Of a stretch of 39,351 nt of DNA, positions 1-9,936 are shown in pieces. A program made the position numbers and the translations under genes. Numbering within the stretch: position 1 is the stretch's first letter; every line of letters begins with the position of its first letter. The DNA comes from Rubripirellula sp. (GTDB lineage Bacteria; Planctomycetota; Planctomycetia; Pirellulales; Pirellulaceae): positions 1 to 39,351 of the forward strand of contig JAKMEW010000115.1 of NCBI GenBank assembly GCA_022425745.1, in the 5' to 3' direction. The notes under the pieces are model-generated. The model was not told where the DNA came from. It made no database searches and was given only the letters and a program-made list of their open reading frames with translations.

Positions 1-5
1 CTCTC

Positions 6-3000
6 GTGCGATTTCATTATCGGTCAATGATTTCTCAAAAGTTCATAGCGGTTGCTATCGCCTTGGGCGTCGTTGTTGGGGTGATGTGTGGTTCCAGCAT
101 GCTGTTAGCGACGGCACAGGAAATAGAGATAAACCAAAACGGCTCTGAAGACGAGGGCCGCACATCAACACAACTAACCACGGAAGATACACCAAACGAT
201 AATGAACAGAGCGTTTCGGACACTAGCATCGCTCAAGATGGATCAATTGAACAAAATAACGCAACGAATTTTGATGTTGAGAATTCGCAAGGAAGGACGA
301 GTCTATCTTGGCCACGTTCACTAGCTGATGGCCGAAGTGTGAGACCAATCGCGTTGTTCTCCTCACAAATGGACGTTTTGGTATCCAAGGATTATTTGCC
401 AGTAGCTCTCGAGCAGTTTTTAGATGCCATAGCGAGTCAGCAAATCGCTTCAAACGAAGAGACCTCTGCACAGATTTCTTCTTCGCAATATATCGTCGAA
501 CTGGTTGGTCGGCAGTTGATTTGCCGCCAAGGCTACTTGCGTTTGCAGCCGCAGGTGGAATTCAATGATACGCTATCTTTGGGTCAGCAAAATGTGGCAG
601 TGCGCACGCAGGACGGGCGTTCGGGGGATGTTGAGTCGCCTTCCTCAAATCCCTATGAATTTGATTCTGAGGGTAGAGCTTTTATTTCGCTCGTGAGAAC
701 CAATGATGAATTAACAACGCTGGAATATTTGTGGACGAGTCACGGAAGGTTGGCCGGAAGTGCAATCGAGTTTGAACTCCAGTTGCCACGAGTGGAGCAA
801 AATACGCTACTGATTGCGATTCCCGAAAATCGTCGTTTAACGTCTTCGAATTCTGTCGTGGAACGCATGTTGGACGTTGATCCAAAGTTTGCGATGGCGA
901 CAGAAAACGAACGTGTTCGTTGGTATAAGGTGGAGTCGGGAGGGTTAAGTGCAGTCAGGTTGAAGGTCGTAGACGACCTAGAGACCAATTCAAAATCAAC
1001 TCTTATCAGACGATCAGTCCTCCAGTGTAACGTCAAGCCATCGGGTGTTGATTGGACGAGTCGGATCATATTTGAACAGGAGCAAGGTTCGCCGACATCT
1101 AGGATTGCCGTAGTTGGATCGGATGTTACAAGCGTCAAGATCGACGGAAAAGAGGTGTCGTTTGAGAAGGTGGCCCAAGAAGATGGTGTGAGTTTCTTGA
1201 ACTTGCTTGTTGCTGAGTCAGGCGAAAGAAGCAATTTCATCTCAACTGCCACTCTTACCGTTACGGGTGCCGAGAAAGGTGTTGAGAAACAGGCTTGGTT
1301 TCATTTACCGCTTGTAACATTGGAGGGGTCACTCAACGCATCAATTAATGAAGAAGTCCAGCTTTCTTTTATGAATCCATTGCGGGCTTCTGTGTACGAG
1401 TGGCCGCGTTTTTGGGATGCAAGCGGCGAGCAATTGTTGGACGATGGATTAATAACGGTACGCGCGACGGGTCCGTTAAGAACGATAGGTTCATTTTCGA
1501 GAGAGATCATTAAGCAGGAATCGGAAGGGCGAACTATTGCTACAACTAGTGTCCCTTCTAGTGATTCAAAACGCATGCGTATTATGTTATCGGAGCGACC
1601 TGCTGAAGGAGCATCCGAGGTGAGCTTGCAACTGCTGGTTGGGTTGACTGGGGTAGATGCTATCGCACGACTGACCACAGAAGTCGATCAAGAGCGACTT
1701 GGACCATTGAAACTATTGGTTGAGGATGGTTGGGAGATACAGTCGCTTCGCTTTTCTAAAACAAATCGTGAGATTCCTTTTTTACAGAATCGTTATGGTA
1801 AAGTAATTGAGTTATGGCCAGACGCTGCTGAAGTCGAAGACGGAAAATTGCGCCTAGTTGTGCAAGGGCAGCGGATATTCTCCTCAAACGCACCCTATGT
1901 AAATCTGCCTCGCAGTTGGTTTGTACGCAGTGAGGCTCAGGGAAGATCTAAAGTCTTGGTGGCAGTCACACCCACATCAGATCTTGCTTGGGGCAGGAAC
2001 ACGTCACTAGTTCAGTCGAGGTTAGCAAGTGCTCCTGAAGCGAAAGGTGTCTTGGACTTATTCACGAACGTGAATGCAAGAACGCTTTGGTTTTCGCCGT
2101 TAGACGGATGTGCACCACCGCTGAACCTTATTCGACCCAGCATTGATTTTAGCGCTGATACTAAGCTACTGATCGGCTATCAGGATGGGCAAATTGCCGA
2201 GGAAGTGATTATTGAGGTAACATCGCAAAGTCAGACGATTGAGAAGTTAGCTGTTGACTTTCTCGGGGGAACATCGGATCCGAGCTTTCAGTGGTGGCTG
2301 CAACCAAATGATGGTTCGGACTCTTTCCGATTGAATCATGTTATCGAGGAGAATAGATCTGGTAAGGAAAACTATCTGTTAGATCTCAAACATTATTCTC
2401 TAGACGGCTGTTGTATTTATGCTCGGCGAGTTCGCCCCGTGGTGGGTGAGGCGGTGTTACATCTACCAGTCATCCTAGGCGTTTTAAGTCAAAAAGCTGA
2501 AGTGTACTTAGACCCCAGCTTCGATATTGTTGAACGAAGCGATTCGACATTCGTGGTGCCGTCGATCGCTTTATCACAATTTAATGAGGTGTTACCAACC
2601 GGTATAAAGATCCCGAATGGTTATTCGAATCGTTGGACAAGATTGAAGTACGATCCATCAAGGCAGCCACGAATAGTGACGACGGTTTCAGCGAAGGGAC
2701 CCGAGGTGAATTTGGTTCGAAGTGAAGAGATTCGATACAGCGGTTCTGTCTCTGGTTTTGACCGAGTAGAAGTGGAATGCCAGATTTATTCCATGACAGA
2801 TTTCGTAATGAAGTTGCCCGACGACTGGAACTTAATTTCGCTGGAGAGAGACAACCTTGCTATTTCTGCTGAAACTCAAAAAGACGATGAAGTTCGACTG
2901 AAGGCAAATTTTGAAGATAGCGTAGTGAATGCTGTTTGGCAACGAAGGGGTCAATCCAGGCAATTTGTGCGCCGAGTTCAGATTCCGAGGGTTGATAAAG

Positions 3001-6000
3001 GTGATGCGATAGTAATGTCGACACACATCGAGGTTCTGGAGAATCCGGAGAGCGTCTTTGTTAGGAATCTGATCGGCTCTTTCTTCGTGAATAAGGCATA
3101 CGGAAATAATTCGTTATCGCCAGGGGATACGATTTGGTTATTTCGAAGAGAGCATGTGCTCGCGTTTTGTTGCCTCTCCTGTCTCGCGATTTTCTGCATT
3201 TCTTTTTGGTTGGGAAAACTGTCAATTTTTTGCGTGTTTGGACTACTGGTTTTCTTATTAACAATCAGCCTGTTTCAACCTGCAGTATCCGTAGGCTATT
3301 GGGCATGGGGTATTCTCCCGGTGGTTGCCGGCGGTTTACTGGCACGTGCGTTACAAATTGACAGCGAGATGAGTTCTCAGCAGAAGCCAGTGAGTGCAGC
3401 TTTTGACAACAAGGTTAGCAATCCAGATGATGACTTTTCTATCACAAATGTCACGCTAGGGCTGCTGGTAGCATGCAGTGCTTTGTTCTTAGGCATAGAT
3501 CCTGCTATTGGACAAAACACGGAACCAATAGCGGCAGAGCCGTCGTCTGGCCCGGTAGATGTGTTGGTACCGGTAGATGCTGACGGCAGTTTTGTAGGCG
3601 AAATGGTTTATATACCACGGAATTTATTTAGTGAGCTCTTTACAAAGGATGATGATCAGCAGACAAGTTCTAGTCGATTTGTGTCGGCAAACTACCGAAT
3701 GAAGCTTGTTCAAAATGATGAGAATGCTGACGGGGGAATTCGGTTAGACAGCTTCGATGCTCAATACAGCCTCTTGCAAAATGAGAAGGTACTCAGCAGG
3801 GCCATTACGTTGCCAATCCTCTACGATTCGGTGCGTCGTGTAGAGTTAATCGATAAGTCGACGCGAATCTTGCCATTCGAACGTGACGGTAAATTTACCC
3901 GGCTTGGTACCCTGCCACTTGAACGCCTTCTAAAAATACGGGTCACCTTGACACCGAACATGTTTAGTGATGACTCATGGGATCGAGTGGAATGTCCCAT
4001 TCCAATGGTCGCGAATTCAAAGCTGATGATTGAGTCAGCGGTTGCGCTTGATGCAGTGCGGGTTGGGGGAACTTCTGGATGGTTGGTCAAGGAGCAGAAA
4101 AACCTTTCTCGGAATTGGGTGGCTGATATTGGGCCAGTTGGTTTAATGCAGGTTGAAATGCGCGGCGGAGAAGATCAGGTGGCTTCACGTCAGGAAGCAT
4201 TGGCGAGGCGGTATTGGGTGCGGTCGGGACGGGAGAACGCAGTGATCGACTGTGAGTTGGACGTGCCCGGTGAACGAGCGGCTGGGGAGAATTTCCAGTT
4301 CGTGATTTTGGATTCCAAAATGCCGAAACTGATTGGTGACTCATGGAAGCTTATTGGAGCGGAGCTTTATAGTCCGTCTCGTCGACTAGTTACCGTGCAG
4401 TCGTTAAAGGACGATCCTGGCGCCATCAGGCTAGTATGGACTGATGTTTTAGATGGTGAGCTACTGGATCAAGATTCGCTAGGGAAGATTGTCATCCCCG
4501 ACGTAATCGCTTCCGCACTCGGAGAAAACGCCAATCCTTGGATCGCGTTCCAGTCGGAAACAGATTTAGAGATTGACACTCTTGAGGTGGCAGCTCATGA
4601 GCCACTTTCTGTTGATCAGTTTCTTGCAAGTTGGCAGGGCTATCGAGGCGCGATCGAGAGGGCTTTCGTGCCTGTTGGTAAGATCCCAGAGCTAACGGTG
4701 CGCATGACTCCTTCGGGAGCCGCCAGTCGCACGGTCGATCGAAAATATCATGCGCACTTGTCTTCCGACCAATTGACCACACGGTATCGCTTGGTCGTTG
4801 ATTCTACGGTTGAAGGTGATGATCTTATCCGAGTGTTAGCAAGTAGAGAGTTAGATATCACGAGTGTCACAATTAACGGTCAGTTGGTTGCTGTGGATCC
4901 GATCCGCCGAGGCAACGAGGATATCTACTTACTTAGTGTCGGAGGGGAGAATCAAAGTTCGGTCATTGAATTCGTTGGTTCAATGCCGATTGCATTGGGG
5001 AAGCCTTTTCAATTTCCGATAGTCAAATCGGTTTCCCCCACTTCAAGTTCCGGCATTGAATACTTGGTTACCCGTGACTACTCAGTTCGGCTCGCCGATG
5101 ATGGTTTCTTTGAATACAAAAATGCCGTTCTGGATCCAAAAAAATCGGTTTTTGAATCGTGGCTTCCCAGAAGCAGCCGGATTGTTGGCGTATGGAGCGA
5201 GGGAAATGACCTCGGATCTACCGCGACAGATTTGTTTCGGAAATCGTACGCTGTTCAGAAGCACCTTGGTGCTAAAGTTTATGATCAGCTGGTCTCGATT
5301 ACGAGGATCGATCGTCGATGGCAAATGAATGCAGAATTTAGATTCAGCGAACCAACCCATGAAACTCTCTACGTTGAGCTTCCAGAGGCATGGTCAGATG
5401 AAATCGTCATTGATGGTGGAGCCGTTATACGAAAAGAACTTTCGATTGAGGCCGGTACGATATTATTGCAGATTGACGTTGACGTTCCGAAATCTGGTCC
5501 ACACGTTCTGATGCTCAGGAGCAAAGCGTCCCTGTCCGGATTGAGTGTGGTGAATGTACCGAAGGTTTCTTTGCTTGAATGTGAAGAGCGAAATCTCTTC
5601 GCGGCAGTACCTAATGAAATAGATAGCCAAGCTACTAATTGGCGATTGATTTCGGCCGAGAGGACTGAGTTACCTCAGTATTTCGATGGCTTTGAGAGTG
5701 TCGATAATTATCAAGTGTACCGCGCGACTAACGCGATGTTTTCGATTGAGTTAACGCCTATTGCAAATCAAGAATCGAAGTCAGCTATTTTTTGCACCGA
5801 CACTCATGTCTTCCCGAAAGGCAGCGATCTGTTAGTGCTACAACATTGGGATCTTTATCCTGGGAGTAGTTCTCGCGTACGCATACATGTTCCAGACACA
5901 GCGAAGGTGCTTGGAGGATGGGTTAACGGGCAATCGCAAAATGTAGAAGTGAAGGGAGTGCAGGCGAACCGCTTTATCGAATTGCCGTACGTTTTAGATG

Positions 6001-6884
6001 GTTGTTCGCAAGCGGTGCAGTTGCTCACGCGGAGCGATGTTGGGAGTTTATCGACACGCCCCATTCTACCGAATCTTGCAGACCTCGAAGGAGGCGAAAA
6101 GTGGATAAGTGTGTATCATGAAGGTGAACGCAAGAGAAGTAAAAGATCCACCGGTCTTGTGGAGATGCAATCGCGTAGGCTTTTTTCTTTGGCGAATTCC
6201 ATCATTGAGTCTATTTCTACAACCTTGAAATCTGGTCGAGTTGATGAGGCAGATTTGCAGCCTTGGCTGCGTCAATTTCTCCATCGGTACGCCAAAATTG
6301 CATTATCCGCTGGGTTGGATCCGCAATTACTAGCGAACGCCGTGGTTAAGAGTACGCCTGATTCGACTCTTGAGAAATCTGATGTTGACGATCAGTCTGT
6401 GTTCGTAAATGGTGGTCGCAGCCTAAGCGAAAAGTGGAGCGAATTAGACGCACGTGTCCGAAAAGAATTTGGGTATTCAAACGACCCGAAAATTCGATTC
6501 GCCGATGGTGTCAGTCACGATGCGATATTTCCTATTGAAGCATTCAGGGGTTATCGACTTGATCAGGTTTTGAACGGAACAGATCGGGAAGCTAACACGC
6601 TATTGAGAAAAGCACTTGAACTTCAGGCTGCAGTCACTCTATCCCCAACTCCATTTTTGGTGTTGGGGATATTTGGCATTGTTGTACTCTGGTCCCGACG
6701 TAATCGTCAGTTTATGTCACCCTTGCTAGGCAATCCCAGTTTTTGGCTTTTGATGCTTGGAGTTTTCTGCTGGGTGGTGCTTCCAGTTCCAATAGCCGCA
6801 ACAACAGCGATACTTGCAGTGTTGATTCCGTTGTTGGCAGGCTCCAAATACTATCGTTCTATTTTCAGATTACTTTTTAACTGA
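6..6884 (+). CDS. Giant (about 2290 aa) predicted membrane-anchored extracytoplasmic protein, planctomycete-type hypothetical; start may be GTG at 6, ATG at 27, or upstream of the window
   Basis: Uninterrupted 2292-codon ORF. N-terminal hydrophobic signal/anchor (FIAVAIALGVVVGVMCGSSMLLATAQ), hydrophobic cluster in the middle (HVLAFCCLSCLAIFCISFWLG...GILPVVAGGLLARA), second signal-like segment (NVTLGLLVACSALFLGIDPAIGQ), and C-terminal hydrophobic helices. Confidence 0.85.
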   Translation: MRFHYRSMISQKFIAVAIALGVVVGVMCGSSMLLATAQEIEINQNGSEDEGRTSTQLTTEDTPNDNEQSVSDTSIAQDGSIEQNNATNFDVENSQGRTSLSWPRSLADGRSVRPIALFSSQMDVLVSKDYLPVALEQFLDAIASQQIASNEETSAQISSSQYIVELVGRQLICRQGYLRLQPQVEFNDTLSLGQQNVAVRTQDGRSGDVESPSSNPYEFDSEGRAFISLVRTNDELTTLEYLWTSHGRLAGSAIEFELQLPRVEQNTLLIAIPENRRLTSSNSVVERMLDVDPKFAMATENERVRWYKVESGGLSAVRLKVVDDLETNSKSTLIRRSVLQCNVKPSGVDWTSRIIFEQEQGSPTSRIAVVGSDVTSVKIDGKEVSFEKVAQEDGVSFLNLLVAESGERSNFISTATLTVTGAEKGVEKQAWFHLPLVTLEGSLNASINEEVQLSFMNPLRASVYEWPRFWDASGEQLLDDGLITVRATGPLRTIGSFSREIIKQESEGRTIATTSVPSSDSKRMRIMLSERPAEGASEVSLQLLVGLTGVDAIARLTTEVDQERLGPLKLLVEDGWEIQSLRFSKTNREIPFLQNRYGKVIELWPDAAEVEDGKLRLVVQGQRIFSSNAPYVNLPRSWFVRSEAQGRSKVLVAVTPTSDLAWGRNTSLVQSRLASAPEAKGVLDLFTNVNARTLWFSPLDGCAPPLNLIRPSIDFSADTKLLIGYQDGQIAEEVIIEVTSQSQTIEKLAVDFLGGTSDPSFQWWLQPNDGSDSFRLNHVIEENRSGKENYLLDLKHYSLDGCCIYARRVRPVVGEAVLHLPVILGVLSQKAEVYLDPSFDIVERSDSTFVVPSIALSQFNEVLPTGIKIPNGYSNRWTRLKYDPSRQPRIVTTVSAKGPEVNLVRSEEIRYSGSVSGFDRVEVECQIYSMTDFVMKLPDDWNLISLERDNLAISAETQKDDEVRLKANFEDSVVNAVWQRRGQSRQFVRRVQIPRVDKGDAIVMSTHIEVLENPESVFVRNLIGSFFVNKAYGNNSLSPGDTIWLFRREHVLAFCCLSCLAIFCISFWLGKLSIFCVFGLLVFLLTISLFQPAVSVGYWAWGILPVVAGGLLARALQIDSEMSSQQKPVSAAFDNKVSNPDDDFSITNVTLGLLVACSALFLGIDPAIGQNTEPIAAEPSSGPVDVLVPVDADGSFVGEMVYIPRNLFSELFTKDDDQQTSSSRFVSANYRMKLVQNDENADGGIRLDSFDAQYSLLQNEKVLSRAITLPILYDSVRRVELIDKSTRILPFERDGKFTRLGTLPLERLLKIRVTLTPNMFSDDSWDRVECPIPMVANSKLMIESAVALDAVRVGGTSGWLVKEQKNLSRNWVADIGPVGLMQVEMRGGEDQVASRQEALARRYWVRSGRENAVIDCELDVPGERAAGENFQFVILDSKMPKLIGDSWKLIGAELYSPSRRLVTVQSLKDDPGAIRLVWTDVLDGELLDQDSLGKIVIPDVIASALGENANPWIAFQSETDLEIDTLEVAAHEPLSVDQFLASWQGYRGAIERAFVPVGKIPELTVRMTPSGAASRTVDRKYHAHLSSDQLTTRYRLVVDSTVEGDDLIRVLASRELDITSVTINGQLVAVDPIRRGNEDIYLLSVGGENQSSVIEFVGSMPIALGKPFQFPIVKSVSPTSSSGIEYLVTRDYSVRLADDGFFEYKNAVLDPKKSVFESWLPRSSRIVGVWSEGNDLGSTATDLFRKSYAVQKHLGAKVYDQLVSITRIDRRWQMNAEFRFSEPTHETLYVELPEAWSDEIVIDGGAVIRKELSIEAGTILLQIDVDVPKSGPHVLMLRSKASLSGLSVVNVPKVSLLECEERNLFAAVPNEIDSQATNWRLISAERTELPQYFDGFESVDNYQVYRATNAMFSIELTPIANQESKSAIFCTDTHVFPKGSDLLVLQHWDLYPGSSSRVRIHVPDTAKVLGGWVNGQSQNVEVKGVQANRFIELPYVLDGCSQAVQLLTRSDVGSLSTRPILPNLADLEGGEKWISVYHEGERKRSKRSTGLVEMQSRRLFSLANSIIESISTTLKSGRVDEADLQPWLRQFLHRYAKIALSAGLDPQLLANAVVKSTPDSTLEKSDVDDQSVFVNGGRSLSEKWSELDARVRKEFGYSNDPKIRFADGVSHDAIFPIEAFRGYRLDQVLNGTDREANTLLRKALELQAAVTLSPTPFLVLGIFGIVVLWSRRNRQFMSPLLGNPSFWLLMLGVFCWVVLPVPIAATTAILAVLIPLLAGSKYYRSIFRLLFN

Positions 6885-6953
6885 GCAGATGATTCGCGGA
6901 ACGACTAAAATCGAATGTTCTCTGTACCTACTCTAATGATGTGAGAAGTTGCG

Positions 6954-9890
6954 TTGACTCTTCGAAAGACTCGGTATGTGGCGAAACCGGCTAAATTTTA
7001 TTTTCTAATGATGTTCGTTCTGCTCACGAGCAGTCGAGTTCGGACTGAAGAACCCAGCAGCTACGATGCACTGAAAAAGGCAGTCGACTCACTTCACGTT
7101 CACGATGGGTATCGGGTTCGATTGATCGCCAATGAACCGCTAATCACTGATCCTGTCAGTGCCCGGTTGGATCGTTGCGGGAGATTGTGGGTTGTCGAGA
7201 TGCCTGACTATCCGATGCGATTGCCATCTCAAGAAAAACCCGAGGGTAACATAAAAATTCTCCAAGATGCCAATCAGGATGGTGTTTTTGAATCGTCCAC
7301 TATTTTCGCCAACGGACTCGATTTTCCCACCGGTGTACAACCATATAAGGACGGTGCGTTCGTGACCGTGGCAGGTCAGATTTTGTTTATTCAAGATACT
7401 GATGGCGACCTGATAGGTGATCAAAGTAGTGTGTGGTTTGAGGGCTTTGCAGAACAGAACCAACAGCTTCGAGCAAATCACCCAACCCTTGGTCCTGATG
7501 GTCTCATTTACGTTGCCAATGGCCTGCGGGGCGGTTTGGTGCAATCTAGGGAACCTCGTTTCGTCCAACAGGAGCAACCAATTGATCTTCGAGAAGGTGA
7601 CTTTTACTTTGATCCGGATGGAGGTGATTGGGGTGTGGTCAGCGGGAAGAGTCAATTCGGATTGACCATTGATGATTTTGGCCGAAGGATTGGATGTAGC
7701 AATAGAAATCCTGCAATGCATGCGATGATGGATTTGGAGATCAGCGGTAGAGACTCCTTAATTAGCCCTCGAGATTTGGTTCGTGACATCGCTGTGGCTG
7801 GCGAGCAATCTGCGGTTTACTCACGAGGTACGGCATGGACAACGAGCAATTTGCACTCCGGCCAATTCAGTGCGGCTTGTGGTGTCTATGCCCCAGGATG
7901 GAAAGGCAATGGCCTCGAGCAACTACTGGTTTGTGAACCAACTGCGTATCTAGTACAACGCCAAGCTCTTACTCGAGCCGGGAGTGTTTGGCATGCAAGT
8001 CGAGTAGCATCGAAGTACGATTTTCTAGCATCGGAAGACACACACTTTCGGCCCGTGGATGTGACCTCTGGACCGGAGCAGAGTGTATTCATCATCGATA
8101 TGGCTCGTGCCGTTATCGAGCACCCGGATTTTATGCCACCGGAGCTTAAGGCACGGCCGGATCAACGCGACGGTAATCATTTGGGTCGAATATGGCAGGT
8201 GATTGAAGGAGAAACCTGGCCGAACAATTGGGGGAAATTGACGAATGCGACTGCATTGCGCTGGCTTCTATCTGAATCGGTTTGGCAACGATCTTGCGCA
8301 TCCCAGCACTATTTAGAATCAGGTGCATCGAAGGCGAGTGAGGTTGAGCAAGTTCTCAGGAGCCAATCAGCATCTGCTGCAAGTAAGTCTCGAGCTGCTT
8401 ACGTTCTACATCGGTTTGGCTTATTCAATTATGAACATCTTCGATTATTGTCGACGTCTGATTGTGAAGAACTCAGGGCGTTAGGAATTCGACTTTCAAG
8501 GGATCAAGAATTCGGTGTAGAGATTTGGTCTGCTTCGATCGAAGATCCGAGCGCATCGGTGCTATTCGAATTGGCGATCGCATTAAGTCGAGATCAGTTG
8601 CTTGACCAAGCAATGCGTGTGGAGCTTCTAGCTCGGCTTGCACAGATTGCTGCGTCTGATGAGGCTGTTTATCAAGTCATCGGCACTGTCCAACGGCAAG
8701 ATTTATTAGACCTCACAACCTCTTTAGGGTCAAAACCGGCAGTTAATTCAGAACTACTTGTTCATCTATTGCAAAGATTAGCAATGGTCGCTCCGGAAAG
8801 CTCCGGAACGGTGATTGCTGCCATGCTAAGTCAGAAAGGCTCGATGGATTTCACTGAGGAGCAATGGTTGGTTCTGCTTTTGAATTGGAGGCAGGGATTG
8901 AAGCGTGGTCGCCACGCGTTTGCTGATGCGCTTAAATCACTGGATGAAGAGAGCAGGGAAGTGGTGGAAGCGGAATGTGAGCAGGTGTATCGGGCATGGG
9001 TCAATGATCACTATGATTTTTCGTTGCGAGCAGATGGCTTAGAGTTTTTGATTGATGTCGGCCGGGTATCTGATGAATGGTTGAGAACCGTCACGGATAA
9101 GCAGTATTCGTCTAAAATTCGTGAGGTTGCTATTAAGCATCTTCTCAGGACAGATTCTGATTGGATACGAGGCTATCTCAGTTCGCATTGGATGGATTTA
9201 AATGCAGCGTTGCGTCAGTCAGTGTTACAGTCATGTCTCAACTCAGATTCCAATGCGGCTTGGGTACTAATGCAGTTGAAAGATGGTGATTTGCCGCGAA
9301 ATGTGGTCGATCCAAAAATGTCGCAGCGATTGCGAGGGCATCGAAATGAAAGTATTTCGAGTGAGGCAGAGAAGCTCTTGGCTGCTGATGGAGATCGCGT
9401 ACGAGTGATTGCTGGTTACAGAGATTGTCTAGAAATGGATGGTGATGTCGCTCGAGGGAAGGAAGTGTTTAGTTCGCAGTGTTCGTCGTGTCATCGGGTT
9501 GATGGTGTCGGAACGAACGTTGGGCCCGACATTAGTGACACGAGGACCAAGACAGCTGAATATTTGCTTGTTTCAATCTTGGACCCGAATTCGGCCATCG
9601 ATGCATCCTTTGTTCAGACACAGATTTTGACCATCGACGGTAGGCAATTAGATGGATTGCTGATTGGTGAAAGTGAAGAGAGTTTGACGATTCAGCAGCA
9701 AGGTGGTGAACGAAAGTACGTCCTTAAGGCGGATGTAGAACAGTTCAAAACCACAGGAGTCTCCTTGATGCCTGATGGCTTTGAGAAAAATATCACGATT
9801 CAGCAGATGAGCGACCTAATTGCTTTTCTAAAAAACTGGAGATACGTCGAAGCGGGTATTCCAGGTATTACGGTAACCCGATCAGAGTGA
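6954..9890 (+). CDS. PVC-type membrane-bound dehydrogenase/beta-propeller protein with HEAT-like region and C-terminal cytochrome c heme-binding domain
   Basis: TTG start followed by a signal peptide. N-terminal propeller-like motifs (GYRVRLIANEPLITDPVSARLDRCGRLWVVEMPDYP; NHPTLGPDGLIYVANGLRGG). C-terminal CSSCH heme motif with 'GPDISDTRTKTAEYLLVSILDPNSAID', typical of planctomycete PSCyt/TIGR02603-type proteins. Confidence 0.9.
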   Translation: MTLRKTRYVAKPAKFYFLMMFVLLTSSRVRTEEPSSYDALKKAVDSLHVHDGYRVRLIANEPLITDPVSARLDRCGRLWVVEMPDYPMRLPSQEKPEGNIKILQDANQDGVFESSTIFANGLDFPTGVQPYKDGAFVTVAGQILFIQDTDGDLIGDQSSVWFEGFAEQNQQLRANHPTLGPDGLIYVANGLRGGLVQSREPRFVQQEQPIDLREGDFYFDPDGGDWGVVSGKSQFGLTIDDFGRRIGCSNRNPAMHAMMDLEISGRDSLISPRDLVRDIAVAGEQSAVYSRGTAWTTSNLHSGQFSAACGVYAPGWKGNGLEQLLVCEPTAYLVQRQALTRAGSVWHASRVASKYDFLASEDTHFRPVDVTSGPEQSVFIIDMARAVIEHPDFMPPELKARPDQRDGNHLGRIWQVIEGETWPNNWGKLTNATALRWLLSESVWQRSCASQHYLESGASKASEVEQVLRSQSASAASKSRAAYVLHRFGLFNYEHLRLLSTSDCEELRALGIRLSRDQEFGVEIWSASIEDPSASVLFELAIALSRDQLLDQAMRVELLARLAQIAASDEAVYQVIGTVQRQDLLDLTTSLGSKPAVNSELLVHLLQRLAMVAPESSGTVIAAMLSQKGSMDFTEEQWLVLLLNWRQGLKRGRHAFADALKSLDEESREVVEAECEQVYRAWVNDHYDFSLRADGLEFLIDVGRVSDEWLRTVTDKQYSSKIREVAIKHLLRTDSDWIRGYLSSHWMDLNAALRQSVLQSCLNSDSNAAWVLMQLKDGDLPRNVVDPKMSQRLRGHRNESISSEAEKLLAADGDRVRVIAGYRDCLEMDGDVARGKEVFSSQCSSCHRVDGVGTNVGPDISDTRTKTAEYLLVSILDPNSAIDASFVQTQILTIDGRQLDGLLIGESEESLTIQQQGGERKYVLKADVEQFKTTGVSLMPDGFEKNITIQQMSDLIAFLKNWRYVEAGIPGITVTRSE

Positions 9891-9936
9891 ATTTTAAAAA
9901 GTTGAAATGCCACTTAGCTCGGGCGAAGAATGAAGC

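Noticed and set aside
740-1252. 170-aa antisense ORF within the giant CDS
   Set aside because: Shadow ORF opposite a convincing long coding frame; composition does not resemble a real protein.
7140-7721. 193-aa antisense ORF within the cytochrome c protein gene
   Set aside because: Opposite strand of a well-supported CDS with family motifs; no motifs of its own.
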